Source: Anthoceros angustus (Eukaryota > Streptophyta > Anthocerotopsida > Anthocerotales > Anthocerotaceae). From it: DNA of 64,000 nucleotides. Under the pieces are notes generated by a model. It had not been told where the DNA came from. It searched no databases and saw only the letters and a list, made by a program, of their open reading frames with translations. Within the stretch, counting starts at the first letter, position 1, and each line of letters begins with the position of its first letter. The position numbers were made by a program, and so were the translations under genes. The stretch lies in the NCBI GenBank assembly GCA_010909165.1, contig MU008217.1, forward strand, positions 180,979-244,978, read 5' to 3'. Shown here one piece after another: positions 1-12,020 of this stretch.

Positions 1-3000
1 GTCCTGTCCTGTCCTCTCCCCATCATCTCCTCACTTCATCTTACCATTGCCCACTGCCCGATGCAGCGATGCCTGTTCTGCTTCTCTTGCTTTGCCCACA
101 AAATGTTATTAGTGTGCACATGTTATCAGGTTCATCTGGCATTGCAGCTCACATCCCAGCAGCCGCACAGCCTTTTCCGGGATTCCTAGGTATCGTTCCT
201 TGCCGATCCACGCCGGATAGCCGGCAACACAAAAAGGCGAAAGGAAAAGGCAACAAAGGGGCAAGTGTTGGGCGATGGGCCATGGGCCATGGGCGATAGA
301 GACATACCTTCCAGCGCAAGGAACTTGAAGGAAGGGTTGCCCCCCAACTTGCATACGGACTCAGATTTCACAGGTAAGCAAATATTGTGGAAGATCGAGA
401 CAGGGACCCACCTCACCCCACCCCACCCCACTCCACCCCACCGCATCCCGGACCAGGCGGAGGCGGAGGCGGAGGCGGAGGCGGAGGCGGAACCTCGGTC
501 CCCACCTGTTGCCACTGTCACCTATCACTCACGAGCTCAAGGATCAAAAGCTCCCATGTCCGCGTAACCTCCATCTCTTGCCCAGCGCGAAACCCGACTT
601 CCAGCCACCCTCTTGGAAAAGGCTTCCCCAAGCACACGCTCTGTTTCTGCTCTCTTTCCCTCCTGCTGCTGCTCCTGCAGGCTGCATGAGACACTGTGCG
701 TGATTGTGTACCGGCAACAGTGGAAGCGGAATTGGAAGTGGAAGTGGAAGTGGGCACCCGGGGGAGCTGCAGCGCATGCTTTGATTATCACAAAATGCCC
801 AAACCCGCATCATTTGCTTCCACCGCACAGCACTACGGGAGCAGCAGGAGCAGGAGCAGCAGCAGTCCCCCTAATCAATCATTCTGCTCACGACCGCACA
901 CCGCAGCTTTTGGAAAGGGGAAACCAGCAAACACCGCCATATTGTATGGCATCGAAACCGCATAAGGTGCGGAAAAAAAACACGAAAAGGACTCTGACCA
1001 GGCCACCCTTCAGCACCACACCAACGTGCCATGATTCCAGGGGACTCGATTCTTATCCAGTAAAGAAAGGCAGTAACGTTAACCCACCGCCCACCCCTGC
1101 ATTATTTGTTTCTTACGCGCCCCCTCCTCCCCAAGTCCCCACCCCAATAATGAAAGGGAAATAAGTATTAAGCCCTGGAGGCTGGAACGATATGGCACTT
1201 TAGTTCAAACACGCATTCACTCCCCGTCGCAGTCAAACCCACCAAATCCTGAGCCCAGTCAAACGCACTTCTCTGTCCTCCGTCCTCCGTCCTCCGTCCG
1301 TATCACGGATGGCTTGGTTGGACCACCTCCTCTTGGACCACCTCATCCTCATCATTCCCCATGTTACAACCAAGTTACATAATCCTTTTTATTACGCTTA
1401 ACTTGCCATGCTCTAGAACTTTCCGCTTCCGTCGTACTCATAAAAAAATGTTATGTGGCGTGTAGGTACATGCAAGCCAGTGACGAGGCAGCGGCTCGCT
1501 CCATGATAGGAAAGCCAAAATCCACGAACACGAAGGACGAAACGCGTTTCCTTGCCGTTTGGCATCACGCTGTTGCTGTTGCTGTTGCTGTTGCTTTTGG
1601 CGGAGCCACCGGGTGGTAAAAAACGGAATGGAATTGGATTTTATTTAAATGGTGGGTGAAGGGTGAGCGGAGAAGACGGCGTGGAGCGTGGCGCGGCTTG
1701 GTGCTCGTCCCCCGGCGTGGTGCCTGCCGACTGCGCTTGCTTGCGTATTCATACGTATTAGTAAATTGAGAGGTCCGCATTGTGGCAGGCCGACAGACAG
1801 GCCTGAATTTCGGAAAGCCTGAAAGCATGGAAGCCTGGAAGCCTGGGCCTCAGCCTGGGGCTCTGGGCGGCAATTGCATCGGGCGCCACGACCAAACAAG
1901 CCGAGCCAAGGCAAGCCCGGCGAATCTAATTCGCAATACAGAAGAGACATGTGTGCAGTGCGCTGAGCTACAGATACGATACGTGGGAATGCAATGCAGG
2001 TCCAGGTCCAGGTCCAGGTCCAGGTCCAGGTTCAGGTCCAGCTTGGTGATTGTATTTATTATTAGGGAGCCGGATCCTGGCGCTGGGATGGGATTGGGGC
2101 AGACAGGCTGTAGTATTATGCAGTATGCTGCAGTGTGCGACTATGTATGCTGCAGTAGTTGCGTGGCACGGTGCCGGTGCCGCTGCCGGTGCCTGTTTTC
2201 TCTCTTCTGCACATATCTCTAATCGAGTGCCACTGCTGCAATACGATAGGAGGCGATGGCCGGTGTGGCAGGCTGGGGCCGCTGGGTGCCCCATTGGCCG
2301 CCTCCCAGTCCTCGCACATTTGTCTGTCAAGGCTGCACGCAGCACCCAGGCCGGAGCAAGTTATCAGACCCTAAACCAACAGCATCTGCGTACAAGTGTG
2401 GCATGTCTGTACACCAGTGCGCTGTACCCCTGGTATCGACATACATGTGGTTTGCATACTCTATAGAGATGGGAGTGGATACTTGCAGACAGACGAAGAG
2501 CATCTGGCAGCATCCATGCCAATGGGAGGAAAGGAGAGGAACAGATAACAAGGAGGGAGACGAGATGAGGTAGAGTAGGCGTCTCGTCGCAGCAGAAGCA
2601 GCGGCTGCTCTCGAGAGCCTGCGAGCGTGCCTCGGACCTGCTGCTGCCGCTGGGTTCTGGGGCCGGGCCCGGGCGCGGGATGGCGCTAAAAGAATCGGGC
2701 GCTTTGATTGACCAAGTGGGCAGCCGCGAGAGAATCTCTGGGGGGCCATTAGGCGGGCATCATGATGAGGTTTGTCCGCGCGAGGACAGACCAAAACACG
2801 GTTTAGCATCTCGTAGTTGGTGAGGCCGCCTCTTGCCCACCCCTGGCCTCTGCAAGTCTGCAAGCCTGCACCCGGTGTCCCTTCATTCCTGCTGCCCCCT
2901 GCCATTTATCTATGTATTGAATCGAGAATGCCACCACAGATGCTTTCAAGGCTACAACCTGCAGGATGGAATAGAAAAGGTTTGAAGAGTGGCGGATTCC

Positions 3001-4920
3001 ATTCCGCGTAACTCAATGCTGGGCTTAACCGACTGTGTCATGAGAGTCAGTCGTGTGAGGGAGCTGCTCATCACGCTTATCATAATTGGGATTCGTAATG
3101 CCGTAAGCATAACGAGATGCAGACTGCAGAGGCCATTTCGTCATGCCATGGCCCCCGGCTGAACAAACGCGGATGTAGGCAATGCGTGTTGTGAAAGGCA
3201 CCCGCAATGCATACATAATACATGCACATGTAGTGCAGGATTGTACATAATTGTATATAGGCCGGGTGAAATGCCAGCTCGATGTGCTTTGTCCGCTTGC
3301 AGCTGTACCTCGCCTTACCTTATAGCACGGAACAAGACGCTGCGCTGGGCTGGCTGGGTTGGGCTGGCTGGCCTGGACTGGACTGGACTGGACTGGACTG
3401 GCGTGGTGTGGCGTGGCGTGGCGTGGCGTGGCGTGGCCTGGCCTGGCCTGGCCTGGCCTGGCCTGGCCTGGCCTGGCCTGGCCTGGCCTGCCGCTTCCCT
3501 TCCGTACTGGGTCCTGGCCTGGCCTGCGGCAGTGGCCACCCACCCACCAGCCAGTCCCGGAGCCGGAGCCGGAGCCGGAGTTGAGCAGGAGCCGGTCAGA
3601 GACCGGCTCAGGTCACGTCAGGTCATAGAGGATATTTGTTGGAGGTCCCATGTCGCTTTTGGAGTATGGTCTGGGCCCCACCCCCGCTGCTCTTCTCTCT
3701 CTCTACCTTCGCGTTTTAGGGCACTCCCGAAAAATAATAATAAGCGAGGCTGTTTGTCTGTCCCCGTCCCGGGTCCCGGGTCCCGACTCCCCGTCACCGT
3801 CAGCGTCACCGTCACCGTCACCGTCCCCGTCCTGGTCCCGTATCCCAAGTTGGCATGCATGGGTGTTAACCGTTAACGTCAGGGGCAGCGGAGGGTGGCA
3901 AACGCCACGGGAGACGGGACGGGACGGGACGGGACGGGACGGGACACAACAGAACAGAACAGAACGGGCGCCAGCGTGCTGGCACGGCACAGCCTCTCCC
4001 ATCAGCACGTGACGGCCAGCCCAGGCTCGGTCCTTGCCCCTGCCCACATGAATGATGGGCCTGCCCCTGCCCCTGCCCCTGCCCCTGCCCCTTCCCACTC
4101 TTGTGCCCTGCTGTGTACACGTATCTTGTGAAGCTGTACATACATACTACATACACAAAGCTGGAAAGACGGAAAACATGGCGAAATGGCAAAAAGCATG
4201 GGGAATGGGATCCATCCCATTCCCATACGTTCCATACACCATGTTGTAGCCTGATAGAGCAGTCGCAGCTGGGCACTGACGAAAGTGCTTGGACTGGAGT
4301 GGTCCCCGCATGCGCCAAACAACACAAGACAGGAGCGATCATGCGTTTTAGCTGTGCTGCAGCGGAGCCGAGCAGTGCAGGATGCAGGATGCAGGATGCA
4401 GGTGCTGTGCCGGCCCTGGCCTGGCCTTGGGTCCAGGCTCTGCGCCTGCGACTGCGCTTTCCTTCCTTCCCGTCCGCCGTTCCGCCGTTAGAAGCCCGCG
4501 AACCCCGTAACTTCTCCGGCACCGGGGCCCGTTCCCCGTTCCCCCGTTCCCCGTTCCCACCCCGTTGTGTTGGCCTGAGGGGCAGGCAGCATGTCGCCGT
4601 CCCCGGGCCGTGCCTCACGTGTGAGCACTCAATGCCCCCTGCGGTCGCCCCCTCCACACTACTTAAAGCTGGTCAAAACCGACGGGGCTTCACCACGTGA
4701 ACTCCACACATGGGACACTCCCACTGCCCACCATGTACACATATGTACATACCACTAGTACTCGCACCACACAGCGACAGCACGCTCCGATCTCCGATCT
4801 CCGATCGCCACCACCCACAAAACGGAATAACTCATCAAACGGGACGCAAAATCTTTGTCCCGGACCCGCGTCCCGCTTCCCGCTTCCCGCTTCCCGCTTC
4901 CCGCTTCCCGGGCCCAGGCC
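1..4920. repeat. Gene-poor block dense in varied short tandem repeats
   Basis: I recognise no gene here; the open frames are translations of simple repeats. The block holds many different 5-7 base arrays: GGCGGA (about 456-492), GGAAGT (733-752), GTTGCT (1571-1597), AGGTCC (1998-2040), GGACT, GCGTG and GGCCT (3374-3495), GGAGCC (about 3555-3585), CACCGT (about 3790-3830), GGGAC and AGAAC (3905-3966), GCCCCT (about 4060-4092), GGATGCA (4376-4402) and CCCGCTT (4867-4910). The unit changes from array to array, so this is a cluster of independent microsatellites and not one satellite family. Confidence 0.85.
3374..3495. repeat. Compound pentanucleotide array GGACT / GCGTG / GGCCT
   Basis: Three pentamer arrays lie end to end: about five GGACT units (3374-3400), about seven GCGTG-type units (3401-3437) and about ten GGCCT units (3438-3490). 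Each unit differs from its neighbour by one or two bases, as expected if the array grew by slippage with point changes then amplified. Both strands read open through it only because the unit has no stop codon. Confidence 0.9.
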
Positions 4921-6400
4921 CCGGAACAGCCAATCAAGCTTACCTCGCGCTCCAGGATCGAATCGAATTTTGGGGTCTCGTCACTCCATACCGTCATCGC
5001 TGCTTCTACAAACTTATCAGTCATCGAGCTCCAGTTATGTAAGTTACGCATGTGGATTGTGGAATGGTGGATCGGGACATTCTCTACACTTTTTACCAAC
5101 TGGACTCACTGTTTGGAGCACAACGTTTCGAGCTCAGCAGCTGCGCACCACTCACCACCCTGCCACAATCTTGCAGCTACACCACCCACGCCAGTTTCCA
5201 ACATCTCCTACACATGCCTGCCCAGTTGAGCTCACTCACCACAATCCGCATTGTATGTGTGCCTCGGCGTCACTGTCCACCAATGCGTCTCTTTACTGCT
5301 GGAACTCAAACTACCATTTCACACTTTCACATGCTCTCCATTTCGGCTCTCAATTCCAAGTGGATATTCATACCAACTCACTCCCATCAATGTAGGCATC
5401 AAAGGAACCAGAATCACAGCCTGCAGCCAGGCCTACACGTTTCTCAGACCATGCCTCTTCCGTTGCAACGCAGTGCAGGAGGAGCCTCGGACCGACTTTT
5501 TTTTCCTGCTACCGTTCCAGGTTCCAGTGACAACCACCTGCAGCTGCATGCATCAAACCCGCCTCGCTCTCCAATTCCACACCCCCCCGTACTATTCCAA
5601 ACACGTTCATGAGTTCCTACTCCACCAATTCAGCACCACCCTCGTTCCGTGGCCTAGCCTAACCCCTCCAGCTCCCACCCCTTCCCCTCCACCTCTCTTG
5701 GCAACCACCAACTCTGACAGGGGCACACCTACGTATATGTGCCTGAATGCAGACCCTCGGGAACTTCGAGCATCGCCGCAGCCACCTGCTCACACGCACA
5801 ACAGCACCACTGTCTCCTGCACCACAACGTCCCGAATATGCAGGCTCGGATGATGCTGTCCAGCGTTCCTTTTACTGCTAGACCCTGACTGCGGCTTACC
5901 CATCACGACACAACTTGGACTGGCTTCCTGTGGACAGGACAACCATTCTCCATGCCTCTGCGTCTTCCAGATGCCTCGCACGGACCCACACCATGTTCGC
6001 GATGCAAGCCATTCTGTTCGCCTGCTGCACCTCAAGCATGCACGACAACCGGGAGAGGCTCCACACCAAGCAATTAAAACGCTTGCCAATGTAAAGCTAG
6101 GTGAAGCCACATTTCAATCCTTTATTGAAATGCGCTATGAGCGAAATGTTTGAAAGGCGCCATTACCAGTGCCTCACACCCAACGTGCTCCACAAACTAG
6201 GAAGGAGCCTACAAGGTCACCTTCCTTTCTCTAGGAGCCTACAAGGTCACTTTCCTTTCCTTCTCCATCAAGATCCCTCGTTAGTTTCGCTCATGTAGCT
6301 TCACATCACCAAATTCCTGTGGGATTATCCACAGCAGCTCCCATCTCAATAGAAGTCTATCATGTTTTCTCTATACATCGCATGAGTTATCTCTTGTAAA
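4921..6400. other. Intergenic, no recognised gene
   Basis: The longest open frames (about 230 codons on + from 4697 and 200 codons on + from 5251) have no recognisable domain, are rich in Ser, Thr, Pro and His as expected of C-rich non-coding DNA, and overlap one another in different frames. A direct duplication of about 28 bases (AGGAGCCTACAAGGTCAC core) sits at 6202-6262. I find no other signal. Confidence 0.5.
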
Positions 6401-8990
6401 GACCCTCAAAAGGAAGAGGCAGGGTGAAGAGGTTTGGTCCCTCCCGAAAGGCCATCCCGGGTCAAAGCGCGTCGAGTCGATGATCTTTAGGATTCGTTTT
6501 GCGGACGGACCACAACATGGGAATTGCGCTTCGCGCTTTACCACTTTTCACCAAAATTTGCAAGATTATAATAACGCTATCCCTTAACTTGGCTGAAGTT
6601 CCCGTCTTTGGCTTGGCGTAAATAGGAGCTCCAGCCACGGTTAACGTATAGCATTACTAAATGAGAGACTCCATAAGCTCAAAGAGTCGGCGTTCTTGTT
6701 GCTTATGCCTTGCTGGAGGGCATAACCCTGGCATCGCTACCAACTTTCGGAGCCCAACAAAAGCGTTGTTTTTTTTTGGATTCGCGGATACGCAGTTACT
6801 CTATGCTCGAGAGGCTTGTTGTGTGGGAATGTGTAGTTTTTTTGTCGGTGAATTCTTAAGAGATTAGAAAATTTAATTTTCAATACTTCAACAGTCGAGT
6901 GGCGGTCCCATGTTTTAAGCGACAACAATGTGTTGAGGCTCCCCCGTTCCACTTTAGAGACTAAAGCCTGTCCTTTTTATGAAGTTATAGCTTCTTGCTA
7001 ACCAAGAGCAATAGTGTGATGTGGGTGTGGGTGGATTTGATAGTCTTGTACATTAAGAGATGTAAGTAGGACTTGGGTGATAAAGAGGTGGAAGGCAGAT
7101 TGTGTATAGTAGGTTGTGAGCAATGTTTTGTTAGTATTGTTGTGAAAAGTGTAGACTCTGCAAGCTATTGACTGTGTATTCTGGTGTGGACTGTGAATTG
7201 TGATGTGGATTATGTTGTACAATAGCTATGGTTGTGGTTGTGGTTGTGGTTGTGGTTGTGGTTGTGGTTGTGGCTGGAACTGTGACAACGGTATGGATGA
7301 AATTGTGGCTCCATATGCTGCGGCAAATAACTATGACATGTGTAAAGTGGCATATATTGTGGACTATGTTGTGGATAAACCTGTAGACTGTGTTGTGGAT
7401 TATGCACAACACAGTCTTCGCATACACGGTCTCCACAGTCACACGATAGAACCACAGTCTTCACACACGTTTTCCTACATGAATCCTTGAAGTCAAGAAA
7501 CCACGTCCTAGAGCCATAGAATATGGAGCCTACAAAGTCACAAGCCATGGTACAATTGCGTGTTCACACACATTTTCCTCTTTAATTCCTGAAGCCAAGA
7601 AACCACGATAGAGTCATAGTATGCGAGGAAGCCCATTATTTTGACCTCAGAGCAATTCACATATCACGCACAGTCCACATATATGCCATAGTATATTTAC
7701 AACATTATATATGCCACAATATATTTGAAATAATATTTTTGTCACATTATGTTTGAAATAATATTTTTGCCACAATATACATGCCACAGTCTATTTGGCC
7801 CAATGTATTTGTCACAATATACTTGTCACACAATACTATTCACAACCTTTATCCCCTTTTTCAGTACGCTTAAAATCTCAACCCACTCTCATCACTACTA
7901 ACTATCAAGACTGTATCCCAGAATAATAACCCACCTCTCTCGAAGTTGGCTTGTGACTTCGTAGACTCCCTATTTTGCAAAGGAGATGTGAATTGTCACA
8001 TTTTGCTAAACCTGTCAGTGGTTGTGGGAGGTGGGGATTTGCCTGTAATTTCATCCCATGTTTGCTGGCTAATAAGTTTGATGTGCTTTGCATGGAGCAA
8101 GAGCCTGCATTCGAGCTCGATAGTTTGGACCCTAAATCTGGCCACAATTAGACCTGATGAATTCGAGCCTTCTCCATTACAACGCAGACAACAAACACAA
8201 CTTTGTGGAAAGTGAACATGTTCTTCGTATGAGGCATTGGTCATATACATGGGCATGAGACAAGCCAAGAAGGCCGCGCATGCCGGTTTAACTACCTTGT
8301 TATTGGTTTCCTATACTAGACATTAGGTTTTCTGGTTTTTACTAGAGTTAGTTGGGGGTTCCTGTTTTACACCATTTACTCTTGTTTAATGGGTATCAAC
8401 CTATTTATCTAATTAATTATTTTTTATTTATCTAGTTGTCTTCAATTTACCTTTTAATCGAATTATCTACCGGGTCAGCTGACATTATCATATCATTATC
8501 GAATCGGGAAATAGGTACGTCTGGTTTTCGCGGTTCTCTCTTCTTGGGTTGTGGAATCTGTGAGCAACAATAGGTCAGGTAGTACTGGGCTATAGAGGTC
8601 ACAGGATGGTTGTTGGTCCGTAATCGTTTCACGCTTTCTAGGTGGAAATTGACATGAAAATTGACAAAATGCAGGAGGTGCACTGGGGCGCTAAATTGCT
8701 TTTCGAACTGTGGGGCCTCCATGGGATAGGCAGTAAGTGAGAATGTGGCCAGGACGTGGGACTGCGATGCACATCATGTTGTCGGCAATTCGCGGGCCGT
8801 TGGTGACTAGCTTACCATCTTTGAAGAAGGCGGTCAACAATTACTCATGTGTCAATCATGCTCAGCACCTTTCCTACATACCGAGCGCGTACAATTTAAT
8901 GATGAGGAGTGTGTCTCTTCTTCAGAATAGTATCTATATGGGAGGGTGGAGATTGTTTTTCAAGTTCTCAATGCATACGGCATGTTTGAA
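6401..8990. other. AT-rich intergenic DNA with local repeats
   Basis: No gene recognised. It holds a hexamer array of GGTTGT at 7229-7275, and a direct repeat of about 60 bases with spacing near 103 bases (7460-7522 and 7563-7622, both containing CAAGAAACCACG). A run of short related AT-rich units built on CACAATATAT and GAAATAATATTTTTG lies at about 7690-7830. The 91-codon minus-strand frame at 8447-8722 has no known motif. Confidence 0.55.
7229..7275. repeat. GGTTGT hexanucleotide microsatellite
   Basis: About eight near-perfect copies of GGTTGT occur in tandem. It explains the Cys-Gly-rich frame on + and the His-Asn or poly-Thr frames on -, none of which should be called as protein. Confidence 0.92.
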
Positions 8991-9335
8991 TCGTACCAGG
9001 GTAAGAGTGATGAGGAAGTTTTAAATGACCTCGTCCTCCTTTGTCAGTGAGTTTATGGAAGTGTTTGTTGACTCGGTTCTAGCATATCTGAAGAACCTAT
9101 CACCATTGCCAGAAGAAGCCTTCAAGAGGATGATTTTCTATGATCCGGACCTGGCTAGAAGTAAATGTAAAGAATGTGTTGAATGATCTTGCTTCATTTA
9201 GATAAAATAGCCCAAGACACAACTTCTGGTTCAGGTTCTACGCCCATAGTGGTGACGAAGGCAACCATGGTCCTCAACGCTTTTATGGACGTCGACTTTG
9301 CTAAGGTTAATGTCGTAAGTCTCAATTTGTAGATT
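8991..9335 (+). other. Coding-like fragments of unknown identity beside the CACTA relic
   Basis: Short frames here look protein-like without being recognisable. One at about 8930-9040 reads YLYGRVEIVFQVLNAYG and then a stop. The next, at 9025-9187, contains LPEEAFKRMIFYDPDLARSK, and a third at about 9184-9332 contains VLNAFMDVDFAKVN. Successive frames are offset, so if coding they are broken by stops and frameshifts. Their position just upstream of the TNP2-type transposase relic suggests they belong to the same transposon, but I cannot align them to the family. Confidence 0.35.
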
Positions 9336-9439
9336 GGTTTCTTTTTTGATTTGTGTTAATAGAATGATGTTGTGCTGAGGGCTTCATGCCAAAGGCTTTC
9401 AAAAACATGGGGATAATGTTTTAGTTTTATATGTAGCTT

Positions 9440-10080
9440 TCAAAGCATTTTGCTCACATGTATAGGCTATGTAGCATTTTGTAACAAGGAACATTTACGC
9501 TCAGGGCCGAGGAAATGCTCATGGTGGAAAACATGCAGCCCTAATCATGAGCACTTTAAAATTTGTGCATTCTGGCATGCCTGTAGATTCTCTGTGGCTA
9601 TGATGGTTTTGAGGCATTTGTCTTTAAAAGCAGGGTTACTATGTATATTTCAAAATGCAACTATCCAGGCTCCTATCATGATAAGGGTCAAAGTGCAAAC
9701 TACAGACGAGATGTATAGGTATGTGGTCAATAAATAGTAAGGCATAGGATCATATTGATGTAACATGGCCTGACTTTGCTAAGGATGACAGGAACCTGCG
9801 ATTTAAGATAGCTATAGATGGTATGAATTCATTTGCAAAATTTGGGACAAGAACCATCTTACAATGTCTAAAGTTTTGGCCATGGTTGTTGTGTACAATT
9901 TGCTACTTGCTTTAATTACGAAAGATAGATACATGTTGTTGTCTTTTCTTATTTCTATTAGAAAGCAAGTATGGAGAATCTGGATGTTTACCTACAACCA
10001 TTCATTGATGAATTCCAAGAGTTATGTGTAGACTCTCTCATCCACATAGCGGAGGTCGTGGTTTCCACTCTTTACTCCTT
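9440..10080 (+). pseudogene. CACTA (En/Spm) transposase relic, TNP2 type
   Basis: Degenerate pieces of the TNP2-type transposase appear in family order. A stretch like the VLRYFPLKPRLQ motif (VLRHLSLK) lies near 9610-9640. The signature WPDFAKDDRNLRFKIAIDGM starts at 9766, and it is followed by PWLLC. A KDRYMLLSFLIS block lies at about 9922-9960, and after a frame change LDVYLQPFIDEFQEL starts near 9982. The TNP2 family carries the same series, roughly WxxFAxDPRNxRxGxxxDGxNPF, then PPWL, then ERYMLLSLLI, then IDVYLxPLIDEL. Frame changes and stops between blocks show it is dead. I did not find CACTA-type terminal repeats. The homology is seen in the sequence; the mobile-element class is established family knowledge. 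Confidence 0.82.
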
Positions 10081-11424
10081 TCTTTATTTATTTTGGGTTC
10101 GATTTTGAAGCAGTTACCTTGATGTCTTAGTTTTCTGCTTGGTGTCTTAGTTTTTTATCCTCTCTAAGACTTCGAGTCCTTGCCTAGGTTTTGTAAGACT
10201 TTGAATCCTTCCCCGAGTTAAGTAATTCAAAGTCTTATCCATGTTACCTGGTGCTTGAACCTTACAACCTCATAATTTAGGCTTGTGAATGTTTTAATGG
10301 ACGTAAGGAATCGGCTGTGGTAGCAGGCAGATCCTCCGTGTTCAAATTCTAACCACGCCCCTTGGCTGCCCTATGCAGGTAGATGTTTTGGCTCCATTAA
10401 TTAAGCTGAATTAAGTTGGAGAGGTATATGGACTGTTCAGCTAAAGTAAGTCCGGTCCATTTTGGTACCTTTTGACATATAGATGATTTTTCCTTAGATG
10501 ACAATTGCTTGACAATATTTTGTTTGGTTTCATGAGTAGCATGTAAAGGGGTTTGGGTTCATGTTTAGTTTGTGTCATAACACTTTGTAGTTTTTAGACT
10601 CCAATTCAAAGTCCTAATAAGGTTAAATAAGACTTTGGGTCCACTCTGGGTCCTAACTCAAAGCCTCGAACCTCATAACAAGAAAGTGACATAGCCACCT
10701 GAGCAAGCACACTTCCACAGCCAACATCCATGGGGCTTGAACTAGCCACCACAACCCTAGATGCACCACATGATAGTTGCAGAGGTGCCTCCACTCCACT
10801 CCACTCCACAAACCCAACACTTACACCATATCCACCATAATGCCAGCATACATCACAAACATCCTAGCTTTCGCCACCGGCAAAACCCTAGTGGGAGAAC
10901 AAGCAGAATCAAGAATCGTCTTCAACACCAGCATAACAAACACCAACCAAACATCAAGCACGCGAAGCATCGTCTTCAACACCAGCATAACAAACACCGG
11001 CCAAACATCAAGCACGCGAGGCATCCGTCTTCAACACCAGCATAACAAACATCGGCCAAACGTCAAGCGCGCGAAGCAGAGCACCCGTTCAAAAAATACC
11101 ATTGAGCTAAGAACCATGCGACCTAGACTCGATTATAAAATAATCAGCAAAACCAGGGGCAATGATAGGACCAACGCAGAAGTTCATCAAGAACCATAAT
11201 GTTGGCAACGTACCATACTCAAAGAACCACACAAATATCAAATAAATATATTTAAAGTAAAATAGGTAAAAAAGGTAATATAAGATCACTCAAAGTATTT
11301 AATTAAAAAATAATTAAGATAAAATAATAACCATATTCATTATACATAGTTCTTTATTGAGGGAAAAAAATTATTCAACATCCAAGGTAGACCTCCAAAG
11401 GCCTGCGGGGAAAAGAAGCAACTA
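10081..11424. other. Intergenic DNA with local repeats
   Basis: No gene recognised. Around 10150-10250 and again at 10600-10680 there are scattered copies of a short motif (AAGACTTTGAATCC / ATTCAAAGTC) in both orientations. A short CCACT array lies at about 10794-10815. The rest is AT-rich and featureless apart from the 54-base minisatellite listed separately. Confidence 0.5.
10914..11080. repeat. 54-base minisatellite, three copies
   Basis: Three tandem copies of a 54-55 base unit begin with ATCGTCTTCAACACCAGC and end with AAGCACGCGAAGC. The copies differ at a few positions, and the third carries one extra C. Both strands stay open because the unit length is a multiple of three, so the apparent repeat proteins here are not evidence of a gene. 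Confidence 0.9.
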
Positions 11425-11648
11425 TGAAGAAGAAGAAGAATTTTATTTAAGTCCACTAAGGACGGATTTCCGACATGGGACTTGGTACTTAACAACTTGT
11501 ACCATGGTGTGCCTAAGCTATTTGTACCAAGGGCATCTAGATCGGTACTTAGATGGGGTGCCTAAAAAAGGCACAAGTTGTTAAGTACCAAGTCCCATGT
11601 CGGAAATTTGTCCTTAGTGGACTTAAATAAAATTCTTCTTCTTCTTCA
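11425..11648. mobile_element. Inverted pair of 5S-like SINE copies, tails outward (copy A)
   Basis: The left arm (11425 to about 11537) matches the minus-strand form of the element seen at 32,428: a GAAGAAGAAGAA tail, then the ACTTAAATAAAA body in reverse. The right arm (about 11538-11648) is a plus-strand copy starting inside the 5S-like head (GATCGGTACTTAGATGGGG) and ending in a TTCTTCTTCTTC tail. The arms pair over about 75 bases, so a transcript would fold into a long hairpin. The outer parts of both heads are missing at the centre. It could come from two insertions or from an inverted duplication. Confidence 0.7.
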
Positions 11649-12020
11649 TTTGGACACTAAGCTTCCCTAAGGTCACCTACAATAAACATGACATTATTGT
11701 GCGCTAACAACGTATATGCAGTGTATGCAGTAGACGCATGAAGAATGAAGGGTCTACATAACCCGCGTATTGACGGTACTTGCTTGAAAAACACAGCGCA
11801 CTTCTACCTGCTCTTCACCACTATTGTATGAACATGAGATGCGCTTGTTAAGTAGTGTGAACAATCAGCTTACCTATTAAAAGGACAAGTCAATTTACAG
11901 CCAAAAGGAATGCAGGACACGCTGATGGTGCCAGTGCGTCTTTGGTTCAAAGCCGCGGTGTCACGCTGGTGAGCTCCATCGTGTCACTTGGGAATCGGAG
12001 TGGCTGCATTCTTCGGAAGG
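11649..12020. other. Upstream region of the aminotransferase gene
   Basis: This stretch lies between the inverted SINE-like pair and the first in-frame ATG of the aminotransferase. It presumably contains the promoter and 5' untranslated leader. I see no clear TATA box and no protein-coding signal. Confidence 0.4.

Noticed and set aside
3025-3876. Long Gly/Trp/Ala or Ala/Arg/Pro repeat proteins on both strands
   Set aside because: They are translations of GGACT, GCGTG and GGCCT pentamer arrays and change frame freely; all six frames are open for the same reason.
10300-10380. Possible tRNA or tRNA-derived SINE (GTGTTCAAATTC looks like a B box)
   Set aside because: No matching A box at the right distance and no cloverleaf arms could be paired.
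10761-11199. His/Asn/Lys-rich repeat protein of about 140 codons
   Set aside because: It is explained by the 54-base minisatellite, whose unit length is a multiple of three; there are no flanking coding features.
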